Assembly (NCBI RefSeq): GCF_001421765.1
Contig: NZ_LMLA01000003.1
Span: 62,001 to 126,000 of the forward strand
Origin: Sphingomonas sp. Leaf32
GTDB lineage: Bacteria > Pseudomonadota > Alphaproteobacteria > Sphingomonadales > Sphingomonadaceae
Direction of reading: 5' to 3'
DNA: 64,000 nt
The notes under the pieces are model-generated. The model ran no database searches and was not told the origin of the DNA. It saw only the letters and a list, made by a program, of their open reading frames with translations. Made by a program: the position numbers and the translations under genes. How positions within the stretch are numbered: the first letter of the stretch is position 1; each line of letters starts with the position of its first letter. Shown one piece after another: positions 49,900-58,363 of the stretch.

Positions 49900-50715
49900 C
49901 TACCGCAAATTCACCACCACCGGGAAATGATCGGACGGATAGCGGGCCCCGCGATGGTCGGTCGCTACCCGTGCCGATACGGCATGGAACCCGCGCACGA
50001 ACACATAGTCGATCCGCCGGTCGGGCGTGCCGGTGAAGTCGTGGAAGGTCAGCACCGGTCCCGACCGCTTGCGTGCGTGCTGCCACGCATCGTCGAGTGT
50101 CCGGACGAACACGCGATAGGCCGCGCTGTCGGGCTGGGCGTTCATGTCGCCGGTCACCACCACCGGCAGCCGACCGGCGATGCGCCGCATCCGGGCGATC
50201 AGCACGTCCGCTGCTCTGGTCCGCGCCACGGCATCGGCGTCACGGTGTGGGAAATGGGTGTCGAACAGCACGAAGCGCCTGCCGTCCGCCTGGGCGAACT
50301 CGCCCCAATTGACCATGCGCGGCAGGTCGACGCCCCAACTGGCGCTGCCCACCCGGTCGGGTGTGTCCGACAGCCAGAAATCGCCATGCCGGATCAGCCG
50401 CAGCCGGTCGGTGCGATACAGGATGCCCATATGCTCGTCGGCATGGGCGCCCCGCCGGTCACGCCCGAACCAGCGCCAGTGCGGCAGCGCGCGCACGATC
50501 GCGTCGCCTTGGCGCTGGTACAGTTCCTGCGTCCCGACCACATCGGGATCGGCGGCGCGGATCGTGTCGATCAGGATCGGTGCCCGCGCTTCCCACCGGT
50601 TCGGGCCGTCGTCGGGATTGGGATAGCGCACGTTGAAGGTCATCACCCGCAGGTCGCGGGCGGCGGCGGGCCATGCGGCGATCAGTACCAGCACGGACAG
50701 GAGCAGGCGGATCAT
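49900..50715 (-). CDS. exported endonuclease/exonuclease/phosphatase-fold protein
   Basis: A 271-residue metal-dependent phosphoesterase with a Sec signal (cleavage after PAAA, about residue 19). Motifs of the EEP fold are MTFNVRYPNPDDGPNRW, DVVGTQE with the metal-binding Glu, VVVTGDMNAQPDS and the final SDHFPVVV with the catalytic Asp-His. Members act on DNA, inositol phosphates, sphingomyelin or other phosphodiesters; the form here, beginning at the signal peptide, resembles secreted enzymes with unknown substrate. It overlaps the DeoR regulator gene by four bases (ATGA). Confidence 0.85.
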   Translation of the reverse strand: MIRLLLSVLVLIAAWPAAARDLRVMTFNVRYPNPDDGPNRWEARAPILIDTIRAADPDVVGTQELYQRQGDAIVRALPHWRWFGRDRRGAHADEHMGILYRTDRLRLIRHGDFWLSDTPDRVGSASWGVDLPRMVNWGEFAQADGRRFVLFDTHFPHRDADAVARTRAADVLIARMRRIAGRLPVVVTGDMNAQPDSAAYRVFVRTLDDAWQHARKRSGPVLTFHDFTGTPDRRIDYVFVRGFHAVSARVATDHRGARYPSDHFPVVVNLR

Positions 50716-51467
50716 GCTGCGATCCATTCGACGCCCGCGCCGGCCACGGCATAGGTCGGGTCGATCGCGCGATCGGTCACGATCCGGTCGATATCGGCAA
50801 AGGCGGCCACCGCGACGATGCTTGCCCGGTCGAACTTCGACGCATCGACCGCCATCGTCACCCGCCGCGACTGCGCGATCATCTGGCGGCACAACTCGCC
50901 CTCGCCGACATGATAGTCGGTGAAGCCGGCGTCGGGCGACACCGACTCGGTCGACACGATCGCCACGCCCGGCCGGAACTGCGCCAGATACGCCCGCGCC
51001 GTCGCGTCGAAAAAGGCGCGATACCGCTCGTCCAGCTCGCCCCCGGCCAGATACAGCCGGTTGCCATGGCGCCCGCCCAGTTCCGCCGCGACCCCCAGCG
51101 CGTTGGTGACGATCGTCAGGTCGCGCTTCCCTTTCAGCGCCTGCGCGATGTGGAACGCGGTCGAACTGGCGTCGAGGTACAGCGATTCCCCGTCCGCGAC
51201 CGTCTGCGCCACGGCGGCGGCGATGCGCTGCTTGGCGGCGGCATTGCGGTGCAGCCGTGCCTCGAACGGGCCTTCCTCGACCGACTTGGACAGCCGAGCG
51301 CCGCCATGGATGCGCTCGATCAGCCCGTCCGCTTCCAGCAGCCGCAGCTCACGGCGCACCGTCTCGTCCGACACCGCCAGCGTATCGGCCAGCATGTGGA
51401 TACCCAGCGGCTCTCCCTGTCCGAGCAGGTCGAGGATTTCCTGGCGGCGATCGCGGCGCTTCATCAT
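50712..51467 (-). CDS. DeoR/GlpR family transcription regulator
   Basis: A 251-residue repressor: N-terminal winged helix with ADTLAVSDETVRRELRLLEADGLIERIHGGA (shortened), and the C-terminal sugar-phosphate sensor domain DeoRC with LYLDASSTAFHIAQAL, VTNAL and YHVGEGELCRQMI. DeoR proteins usually respond to phosphorylated sugars or polyols. It is cotranscribed with the phosphoesterase gene and divergent from the TonB receptor gene; the shared 215-base upstream region has direct repeats that may be its operator. Start at the first of two adjacent ATGs; no clear ribosome site. Confidence 0.9.
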   Translation of the reverse strand: MMKRRDRRQEILDLLGQGEPLGIHMLADTLAVSDETVRRELRLLEADGLIERIHGGARLSKSVEEGPFEARLHRNAAAKQRIAAAVAQTVADGESLYLDASSTAFHIAQALKGKRDLTIVTNALGVAAELGGRHGNRLYLAGGELDERYRAFFDATARAYLAQFRPGVAIVSTESVSPDAGFTDYHVGEGELCRQMIAQSRRVTMAVDASKFDRASIVAVAAFADIDRIVTDRAIDPTYAVAGAGVEWIAA

Positions 51468-51528
51468 GGGCGTACGGCATATCGCGCGTGACCGAAGACA
51501 CAAGCGAAACGTGGTCATATCAACATCA

Positions 51529-51571
51529 AATCATCAAAAAATCGGTCCAATACGGGGATAATCATCACAAA
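51529..51571. promoter_or_regulatory. direct repeats, possible DeoR operator
   Basis: AATCATCAAAAA (51529-51540) and AATCATCACAAA (51560-51571) are direct copies 31 bp apart, about three helical turns, in an AT-rich tract between the DeoR gene and the TonB receptor promoter. They could be sites of the adjacent regulator. Confidence 0.5.
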
Positions 51572-51584
51572 ACGATTATTGCAG

Positions 51585-51614
51585 TTGTCAACCGTCATAA
51601 AATATACATATTAT
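51585..51614 (+). promoter_or_regulatory. putative promoter of the TonB receptor gene
   Basis: TTGTCA (51585-51590) and TATTAT (51609-51614), each one base off consensus, are 18 bp apart. The ATG is 69 bases further on, preceded by GGGGGAA. Confidence 0.6.
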
Positions 51615-51682
51615 TCACATACCGGCGCGGCAACGGGGAACAACCCCGCAGTCGATCCAAATATCTTCGTGGGGGAATATCC

Positions 51683-54460
51683 ATGTCGTCGATCCCGACG
51701 CTGCCGGCACGCCGGCGGCGCATCCATGCTCTCGTCCTGTCCAGCGGCATCGCCGCGCTGACTCTGGGCGCGCTGTTTCCCGCCGCCGCCTTTGCGCAGG
51801 ATGCGACCGCCGTGCCCGTCGCCGCCGACGACGCGCAGCAGACCGCCAGCGAATCGCTGACCGACGACATTGTGGTCAACGGCCGGCGCCAGCGCACCGC
51901 GCTGAACGAGGAACAGCAGGCGATCGCCACGATCGACATCGTGACCACCGGCGACGTCGCGATCCATTCGCAGACCAGCATCGCCGACCTCGCCAAGATG
52001 CTGCCCGGCGTCTCGGTCAGCCGCGACCAGGGCCGTAACCAGAGCGCGACCGGCGAAGCGCAGTTCGTGACGATCCGCGGCTTCGATACCAGCTACAACG
52101 CATACACCCTCGACGGCCTGCGCCTGCCGCAGACCTCGGGCAACAACCGCGCGATCTCGCTCAACCTCTTCTCGCCGTTCGCGATCGGCGGGATCGTGAC
52201 CGACAAGACGCCGGGCGCGGCCAAGGATGCCGACAGCATCGCCGGCATCGTCGACCTGCGCACCCCCACCGCGTTCGATTTCGCGCAGAGCTTCACCCGC
52301 GCCCGCGTGCTGGGCCAGGTCGCCGGCCTCGCGCTCGACCGCGAACAGGAAGCGTTCGGCGGGGCGATCGGCCTCGACGCCGCGCGTCGCTTCGGCAGCG
52401 ACAACCAGTTCGGCATCTATGTCGCGGGCTATCTGGAGGAACGCGGCAACGCCGCCGAATCCACCGCTGTCCAGAACGATTACAAGCCGACCCGCGCCAA
52501 CAGCGGCAATTCGCGCGCCAATCCCAACGCGCTGACCGCCGACGGCGTGCAGTGGAACTTCTACAACAACAAGATCAAGCGCTATGGCGCGACCGGTGCG
52601 TTCGACTTCCGCAGCGACGCGCTCGACCTGTTCGCCCGCGTCAACTACGCGACGTACCTCAACACCAACACGATGAACCAGACCGCGCTGCGCAACGAAC
52701 TGACGCGCGGCCAGACGAACCCCAATGGCGGGGCGTACAACGCGGCGGGCGTCTACACCCCGCTCGGCATCAACCCGGCGAGCTATTTCCGTACCGAGGA
52801 TATCGAACAGGAACTGTTCTCGGCGCAGCTCGGCGCGAAGGCGCACTGGAACGGCTTCACCGCCGCGCTGCAGGGCGCCTATGCCGATGGTCGCTTCGAC
52901 CAGCCGACCCGGATCGAGGCAGCGTATCGCGGCATCGCGTATAACGGCACCACGACCAACACCGGTGCCGCGACCGAGGGCGTGAACGTCGACCTGTCGA
53001 ACCCGAAGTCGCCGCGCCCGGTCCTGTCGAACGGTGCGATCGCCTATGTCTCGTCGCTCGACCGGCCGACCCAGCTCTATGTCCAGCGCGGCTATGACTA
53101 TCTGTCGGAAACCAAGAAGACGCTGAAGGGCAGCATCGGCTGGGACAGCGAAAGCTTCCTGTCGGTCGAGGTCGGCGGACTGTACGAGGATGCCGACCGG
53201 TCGGGCCGTAGCCTGGCGCCCGACAATACCCGCTACCGCTTCCTGACGCCGCTGCAGAACGGCACGGTGCAGGGGCCGTCGATCAACCAGTATCTGGGCT
53301 ATGTCCTCAAGGACTTCCTCGATTACTATCCCGCCCGCCCGATCAAGGTGCTGTCGCGCGCGCAGCTCGACGCGCAGGTCCGCGATTTCGTGCCGCTGAT
53401 TCCGGTGTCGCAGGCGACGCTGAACCAGGGCCTGTCGAGCGGCAACGAAACCCGCAAGGCACTGTACGGCACCGCGACGATCAAGCTGGGCACGCTCGAA
53501 GTGATGCCGGGTATCCGCTACGAGGATAACGGCTTCCGCGCACGCTTCTATCTGAGCGACGTGAACGGTGCCCGTTTCATCAACGCCGGGCGCGATTACG
53601 ACCATGTCGACCCCAGCCTGCTGGCGGCATGGAAGCCCAACGGCAACCTGACCGTGCGCGGCGCGGTGCGCTCCAGCTATGCGCGTCCCGCCTTCGACCT
53701 GCTCGCCGGTCCGACCCGGATCAGCGAACCGGCCAGCGACGGCACCGTCACCATCACCCAGCCGAACCCGGACCTGAAGCCGGTGCAGGCATGGAGCTAT
53801 GACGCAGGCGTCGATTACCAGATGGGCGTCGGCCGCTATGTGCAGCTCGCCGCCTATTACAAGGACATGAGCAACTTCATCGTCAGCACCGCATCGCGCA
53901 GCGGCAGCGAGACGGTCGGCAGGACGACCTTCATCCGTCCGATCAACGGCGGCGGCGGTACGGCGAAGGGGGTCGAGGCATCGGGCCGCTTCACCGTCGG
54001 CGACATGGTCGACAGCAGCTTCCTCGGCAATTTCGGCGTGGGCGGCAACGTCACCTACCAGAAGACCGAGGCGACCTACATCATCCCGGTAAACGGCGTG
54101 CGCACCACCCGCACCAGCACGCTGCCCCAGGCCCCGGACCTGATCTACAATGCCGAGGTCTTCTATGCCGGCGGCGGGTTCCGTTCGAACCTGTGGTACA
54201 ACTATACCGGCAAGTTCCTGGCCGCGGTGCAGGACAGCCAGCCCGACATCTATGTCCAGCCGGTCGGCGAACTGAACTTCGGTGCGGCATATGAAGTCAC
54301 CGACAACCTCGAAATCGGCGTGTCGGCCCGCAACCTGCTCGACCAGCACACCTATTGGGCGACGGTCGGCAAGAGCGAGAAGTATATCTCGAACGATCGC
54401 AACGGCGGCTATCTCAAGACCGGTCGCGTGTTCCAGTTCAGCCTGACGATGAAGATGTAA
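51683..54460 (+). CDS. TonB-dependent outer-membrane receptor
   Basis: A 925-residue receptor. Signal peptide (cleavage after AFAQ, about residue 38), a linker with DDIVVNGRRQRTALNEEQQA (TonB-box-like start), the plug domain to about residue 190 with IADLAKMLPGVSVSRDQGRN and TIRGFDTSYNAYTLDGLRLP, and then the 22-stranded barrel ending in ...VFQFSLTMKM with the C-terminal aromatic pattern. GGGGGAA lies before the ATG. It imports a large or scarce ligand using TonB energy; the ligand is not known. The downstream gene is a secreted histidine acid phosphatase, pointing to a phosphorylated ligand. Confidence 0.93.
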   Translation: MSSIPTLPARRRRIHALVLSSGIAALTLGALFPAAAFAQDATAVPVAADDAQQTASESLTDDIVVNGRRQRTALNEEQQAIATIDIVTTGDVAIHSQTSIADLAKMLPGVSVSRDQGRNQSATGEAQFVTIRGFDTSYNAYTLDGLRLPQTSGNNRAISLNLFSPFAIGGIVTDKTPGAAKDADSIAGIVDLRTPTAFDFAQSFTRARVLGQVAGLALDREQEAFGGAIGLDAARRFGSDNQFGIYVAGYLEERGNAAESTAVQNDYKPTRANSGNSRANPNALTADGVQWNFYNNKIKRYGATGAFDFRSDALDLFARVNYATYLNTNTMNQTALRNELTRGQTNPNGGAYNAAGVYTPLGINPASYFRTEDIEQELFSAQLGAKAHWNGFTAALQGAYADGRFDQPTRIEAAYRGIAYNGTTTNTGAATEGVNVDLSNPKSPRPVLSNGAIAYVSSLDRPTQLYVQRGYDYLSETKKTLKGSIGWDSESFLSVEVGGLYEDADRSGRSLAPDNTRYRFLTPLQNGTVQGPSINQYLGYVLKDFLDYYPARPIKVLSRAQLDAQVRDFVPLIPVSQATLNQGLSSGNETRKALYGTATIKLGTLEVMPGIRYEDNGFRARFYLSDVNGARFINAGRDYDHVDPSLLAAWKPNGNLTVRGAVRSSYARPAFDLLAGPTRISEPASDGTVTITQPNPDLKPVQAWSYDAGVDYQMGVGRYVQLAAYYKDMSNFIVSTASRSGSETVGRTTFIRPINGGGGTAKGVEASGRFTVGDMVDSSFLGNFGVGGNVTYQKTEATYIIPVNGVRTTRTSTLPQAPDLIYNAEVFYAGGGFRSNLWYNYTGKFLAAVQDSQPDIYVQPVGELNFGAAYEVTDNLEIGVSARNLLDQHTYWATVGKSEKYISNDRNGGYLKTGRVFQFSLTMKM

Positions 54461-54466
54461 GCGCAG

Positions 54467-54498
54467 GGCGGGGTGGTGACCGAGGTCGCCGCCCCGCC
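54467..54498 (+). terminator. hairpin after the TonB receptor gene
   Basis: GGCGGGGTGGTGACC and GGTCGCCGCCCCGCC form a 15-bp stem with two G-U pairs and a two-base loop, six bases after the stop. No T-run, so termination or transcript protection is possible. Confidence 0.6.
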
Positions 54499-54544
54499 TC
54501 CCGATATTCGACGCGAACGTCATGATCGCGCGTAGACTTGTATC

Positions 54545-54634
54545 GTACCCCGGCGGAGGCCGGGGTCCAGTTGGGGAAGGTCCGTAACTGGACGAAAAGC
54601 CTTCCCGACTGGACCCCGGTCTTTGCCGGGGTAC
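54545..54634. repeat. dispersed inverted repeat, family G
   Basis: GTACCCCGGCGGAGGCCGGG (GTCCAGT) at the left and ACTGGACCCCGGTCTTTGCC (GGGGTAC) at the right flank about 36 bases. The design, a hairpin in each arm, matches families B, E and F. It lies between the TonB receptor and the phosphatase genes. Confidence 0.82.
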
Positions 54635-54674
54635 GACCATGTTTCCGAACGCTCCACTCGAAGGACGACCGACC

Positions 54675-55838
54675 ATGCGCCTGACCCTGCTCCTTGCCGC
54701 CACGCTGCTGACCCCGCTGCCCGCCGCCGCGCAGGACCGGGTGGAGCGGGTCGTGATGCTGATGCGGCACGGCGTCCGCGCACCGATCACGGGGGAGGCG
54801 CCGCTCGACACCAAGGTCGACGGCCAGTGGCCGGCATGGCCGGTAGCCCCCGAAGTTCTCACCCCGCACGGCGCGAAGGCGATCGCGAACCTTGCTCGCC
54901 ACGACCGCCGCTGGATCGGCACCACCGGTTGCCCCGCGCCGGGCAGCGTCCGCATCCACACCAACACGCCCGAACGCACCATCGCCACCGGCCGCGCCTA
55001 TGCCGATGCGCTGGCGCCGGGTTGCAGCATCCCCGTCGATCACAATCCGGCGGGCAAGACCGATCCGTTGTTCGAACCGCTGCGCGCCGGCGCGACCGCG
55101 TTCGACGCGGACCGGGCGGTGGCGGCGATCACCGCCTATACCGGCGGCGTCGACGCGCTGACCGCGCGCCATGCCGCCACGATCCGCGAGCTCGACCGGG
55201 TGCTGGGCTGCGGCCTGCCCTCGGGGTGTTCGACACCGGGACCGGCGACGCTGAAACCCTCGGCCGACGGACGCGGGGTCGAGTTCACCGGTCCGATCCG
55301 CTCGACCTCCGGCACCGCGCAGGTGATCCTGCTGCAATATGCCGAAGGGATGCCGATGGCCGATGTCGGCTTCGGCCGCGCCGATGCGGCGACGATCCGC
55401 CGGCTGGGCGCGCTCCACGCCGCGCTGTTCGACGTGTTCACCCGCTCGCCCTATATGGCCGCGCATCAGGCGGGACCGGTCGGCGACCATATGCTGCGCA
55501 CCCTGACCGCGCCCACCGGTCCGAGTCTGGAGGTGCTGGTCGGGCACGACACCAACGTCACCGCGCTGGCCGCCGCGCTGGGCGTCGACCTCGTCGCACC
55601 CGGTTTCGCGCTGAACGACGCGGCACCGGGGGGCGCGCTAGTGCTGACCCGCAGGCGGGACGCGCGCGGACCCTATGTCACGCTGTCCTACCGCGTGCAG
55701 CCGCTGGACGCGATCCGTACCGGAGCGGCGACCGTCGTCGATCGTCCGATCGGGATCCCCGGCTGTGCGAAGCGTTGCCCGCTGGACCGGTTCGACAAAT
55801 TGTTGCGCGCGAAACTCGCCCCCGTCGTTACGGGGTGA
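54675..55838 (+). CDS. secreted histidine-type acid phosphatase (phytase-like)
   Basis: A 387-residue enzyme with a Sec signal (cleavage after AAAQ, residue 20). The catalytic block RHGVRAP begins at residue 31 (His32 is the phosphorylated residue) and VGHDTN, with the proton donor Asp, lies near residue 300. This two-motif pattern is the branch-2 histidine phosphatase family, which includes AppA-type phytases and glucose-1-phosphatases. Three or more cysteine pairs are present. It follows the TonB receptor gene in the same direction (214 bases away, with a hairpin and repeat between), so the receptor and enzyme may serve the same phosphate ester. Confidence 0.92.
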   Translation: MRLTLLLAATLLTPLPAAAQDRVERVVMLMRHGVRAPITGEAPLDTKVDGQWPAWPVAPEVLTPHGAKAIANLARHDRRWIGTTGCPAPGSVRIHTNTPERTIATGRAYADALAPGCSIPVDHNPAGKTDPLFEPLRAGATAFDADRAVAAITAYTGGVDALTARHAATIRELDRVLGCGLPSGCSTPGPATLKPSADGRGVEFTGPIRSTSGTAQVILLQYAEGMPMADVGFGRADAATIRRLGALHAALFDVFTRSPYMAAHQAGPVGDHMLRTLTAPTGPSLEVLVGHDTNVTALAAALGVDLVAPGFALNDAAPGGALVLTRRRDARGPYVTLSYRVQPLDAIRTGAATVVDRPIGIPGCAKRCPLDRFDKLLRAKLAPVVTG

Positions 55839-55851
55839 TAGCCTCGGCATC

Positions 55852-56376
55852 ATGCCGATCTACGCCCTTGCCGATGCCGTCCCCGATCTCGCCCCCGACA
55901 GTTGGGTCGCGCCGTCCGCCGACCTGATCGGCGCGGTTCGGCTGGGGGCGGGGGCCAGCGTCTGGTTCGGGGCGGTGGTCCGCGCCGACAATGGCGCGAT
56001 CGTGATCGGCGCGCGTAGCAACGTACAGGACGGCGCGGTCCTGCACAGCGATCCGGGCGCGCCGCTGACGCTGGGCGATGATTGCACCATCGGTCACCGC
56101 GCGGTGCTGCATGGCTGCACCATCGGCGACCGGGTGCTGATCGGCATGGGCGCGACGGTGCTGAACCACGCGGTGATCGCCGAGGATTGCGTGGTCGGCG
56201 CCAGCGCGCTGGTGACCGAGGGCAAGATTTTTCCGCCCAGGAGCCTGATCGTCGGCGCGCCGGCACGGGCGGTCAGGACGCTAAGCGACGAACAGCTCGC
56301 CGGGCTAAGGATGTCGGCGGCGGTGTATGTCGAGAAGGCGAAGCGGTATCGTGTCGACTTGCGGCCGCTCGCATGA
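55852..56376 (+). CDS. gamma-class carbonic anhydrase family protein
   Basis: A 174-residue protein of left-handed beta-helix hexapeptide repeats (residues about 14-145). The zinc-ligand His positions of the gamma-CA family are seen in QDGAVLHSD, IGHRAVLHGC and GCTIGDRVLIGMG. Homologues include E. coli YrdA/PaaY and catalyse CO2 hydration or bind metal with unclear function. It starts 13 bases after the phosphatase stop and overlaps the next gene by four bases (ATGA). Confidence 0.9.
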   Translation: MPIYALADAVPDLAPDSWVAPSADLIGAVRLGAGASVWFGAVVRADNGAIVIGARSNVQDGAVLHSDPGAPLTLGDDCTIGHRAVLHGCTIGDRVLIGMGATVLNHAVIAEDCVVGASALVTEGKIFPPRSLIVGAPARAVRTLSDEQLAGLRMSAAVYVEKAKRYRVDLRPLA

Positions 56377-56681
56377 CCGCACCACTCTCCCCGGGCACGG
56401 TCCACGACGTCCCCGACGATCTGGCAACCGCGCTCACCGCCGACGGGGTACTGGCCCCGCTCTGGGAAAGGCTCACTCCGCTCGGTCGCAACGAGTTCCT
56501 GTGCTGGATCGAGGACGCGAAGCAGGCGACGACCCGTCAGCGCCGCATCCGCCGGACCGTCGAGGAACTGGTCGAAGGCAAGAAGCGCCCCTGCTGTTGG
56601 CCGGGCTGCATCCACCGTCCCGACAAGCCGCCCGGTCGCTGGCAACAGGCGGTGCTGATCGACCGCAAGGCTGGACGCTGA
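56373..56681 (+). CDS. YdeI/OmpD-associated family protein
   Basis: A 102-residue soluble protein. The C-terminal half has the pattern of the YdeI/OmpD-associated domain: GRNEFLCWIEDAKQATTRQRRIRRTVEELVEGKK (shortened: DAKQATTRQRRI), where the A-K-x-x-x-T-R-x-x-R-I core is conserved. Family members have been linked to peptide resistance or outer membrane proteins, without firm function. A Cys-rich end CCWPGC is unusual. Coupled to the carbonic-anhydrase-like gene by overlap. Confidence 0.78.
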   Translation: MTAPLSPGTVHDVPDDLATALTADGVLAPLWERLTPLGRNEFLCWIEDAKQATTRQRRIRRTVEELVEGKKRPCCWPGCIHRPDKPPGRWQQAVLIDRKAGR

Positions 56682-56701
56682 TTCATCCCGCTTGCCCCAA
56701 G

Positions 56702-56784
56702 CGTCATCCCAGCGAAGGCTGGGATCTCCCGGTTATGGCGCGGGACAGGAGCCGCAGGAGGCCCCAGCCTTCGCTGGGGCGACG
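56702..56784. repeat. dispersed inverted repeat, family F, copy 2
   Basis: CGTCATCCCAGCGAAGGCTG (GGAT) at the left and GCCCCAGCCTTCGCTGGGGC (GACG) at the right. Relative to the copy at 29799 the two arm variants, ATCCC..GGGAT and GCCCC..GGGGC, are in the opposite order. Confidence 0.88.
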
Positions 56785-56804
56785 TTGCTCGCCGATATAT
56801 CGCC

Positions 56805-58298
56805 CTACAGCGTAACCCCCGACTTCCAGATCCCGATCGCCCGCTCCTCGTTCACCTCATTCCGCGCAGGCTCCCCCGACGCCACCGCCACGATCCGCGC
56901 CAGCAGCGCATCCGCGGCCGCTTCCTGCCCGTCGTCGAGCGCGACGCTGGCGTCGAAGTCGATCCACCCGCCCTTGCGCGTCGCGAGGTCGCGGTTGGTG
57001 GCGATCTTCATCGTCGGCACCGGTGATCCCAGCGGCGTGCCGCGACCGGTCGAAAACAGCGTCAGCGTCGCCCCCGCCGCCGCCAGCGCGGTGGTCGACA
57101 CCGCGTCGTTGCCGGGGCCATCGACCACCGAGAGCCCGGCGGTCCGCACCGGTTCGCCATAGTCGAGCACGTCGGTCACGATCGCGACGCCACCCTTCTG
57201 CACCGCGCCCAGCGATTTTTCCTCCAGCGTGGTAATCCCGCCCGCGATATTCCCGGGGCTGGGATTCTCCGACACCGGCTCGCCATGGTCGAGGAAATAG
57301 CGTTTGAAGCGGTTGGTCACCTCGACCAGCCGGTCGAACACCGCTTCGTCGGTACAGCGCGCCATCAGCAACCGTTCCGCGCCGAAGATTTCGGGGATTT
57401 CGGTCATCAGCACCGTGCCGCCCGCCGCCGTCACCCGGTCGGTCATCCGCCCGATCAGCGGATTGGCGGTCAGGCCCGACATCGAATCCGACCCGCCGCA
57501 CTTCACGCCCAGCCGTAGCGCCGCCAGCGGCACGGCCTGACGCTTTGCCTCCGCCGCTTCGGCAAGCTCATCGACCGCCGCCATCGCCTCGGCAAATTCG
57601 TCGGCGCTGGCCTGCGCCCGCACCGTTCGCACGCGGGCGAGGACGTCCGCCGGCAACCGCACCAGCATCGCGTCCAGCTGGTTCGATTCGCAGCCGAGGC
57701 CCAACAGCACGACCCCGCCCGCATTGGGATTGCGCGCCAGCGCCGCGAGGATCGCCCCCGTGCGGTTCAGGTCGTCACCCAGCTGCGAACAGCCGAACGG
57801 GTGGTTGAACGCATGGACCCCGTCGACCCGCCCGGCATGGCGCGGGGCCGCCTGTGCGGCGATCCGTTCGCCCAGCCGCCCGACGCAGCCGACCGTCGGC
57901 AGCACCCAGATTTCGTTGCGCGTCGCCACGCTGCCATCGGCACGGACATAGCCGGCAAAGCCCGGTTTCGCGCGGAATGCGGGTGCCGTGGGCAGGGCGG
58001 GAGCGTAGCGATAGGCGTCCTCGCCCGACAGTCCGGTCCGAACATTATGGACATGGACATGCGCGCCCGCCGCGATGTCCGCCGTCGCGACCCCGAACGC
58101 CGCGCGGTAGCGCCGCACCGGCGTACCCTGCGCCACGGCCCGTACCGCGATCTTGTGCCCCTTCGGCACGTCGCTTTGCGCCACCACCGTCTCGCCGTCG
58201 AAGCGTACTACACCCCCCGTCTCGACGGGATCGAGCAGCAGGGCGACGTCGTCGTCGCGATCGACCCGGACGGCGCGGGCGGGAATCTGGTCAGCCAT
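56805..58298 (-). CDS. uxaA: altronate dehydratase
   Basis: Converts D-altronate to 2-keto-3-deoxygluconate in galacturonate catabolism. The 497-residue protein has an N-terminal SAF domain (to about 90) and the large dehydratase domain with LPTVGCVGRLGERIAAQ, HPFGCSQLGDDLNRT, GLGCESNQLDAM, LRLGVKCGGSDSMSGLTANP and EIPEIFGAERLL. Cys residues at GC, GLGCE and KCGGSD fit iron binding. Length matches E. coli UxaA (495). CAGGA precedes the ATG. Divergent from uxaC with a LacI-type site between; uronate pathway neighbours support the call. Confidence 0.92.
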   Translation of the reverse strand: MADQIPARAVRVDRDDDVALLLDPVETGGVVRFDGETVVAQSDVPKGHKIAVRAVAQGTPVRRYRAAFGVATADIAAGAHVHVHNVRTGLSGEDAYRYAPALPTAPAFRAKPGFAGYVRADGSVATRNEIWVLPTVGCVGRLGERIAAQAAPRHAGRVDGVHAFNHPFGCSQLGDDLNRTGAILAALARNPNAGGVVLLGLGCESNQLDAMLVRLPADVLARVRTVRAQASADEFAEAMAAVDELAEAAEAKRQAVPLAALRLGVKCGGSDSMSGLTANPLIGRMTDRVTAAGGTVLMTEIPEIFGAERLLMARCTDEAVFDRLVEVTNRFKRYFLDHGEPVSENPSPGNIAGGITTLEEKSLGAVQKGGVAIVTDVLDYGEPVRTAGLSVVDGPGNDAVSTTALAAAGATLTLFSTGRGTPLGSPVPTMKIATNRDLATRKGGWIDFDASVALDDGQEAAADALLARIVAVASGEPARNEVNEERAIGIWKSGVTL

Positions 58299-58316
58299 TC
58301 CTGTCAAATAGACCGT

Positions 58317-58330
58317 TGCCAGCGCTGGCA
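58317..58330. promoter_or_regulatory. LacI-family operator between uxaA and uxaC
   Basis: TGCCAGCGCTGGCA is a perfect 14-bp palindrome with central CG and matches the LacI/GalR-family scheme TGNNANCGNTNNCA at every fixed position. It lies 19 bp upstream of uxaA and 34 bp upstream of uxaC, where one repressor could control both directions. Confidence 0.7.
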
Positions 58331-58363
58331 CAATGTCGCATCGGTGGCGCCAAGGAGACTGTG

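Noticed and set aside
51575..51600. Pho box upstream of the TonB receptor (TTGTCA..CGTCAT)
   Set aside because: The two GTCA units are seven bases apart, not the eleven required, and they are better explained as part of a -35 element.
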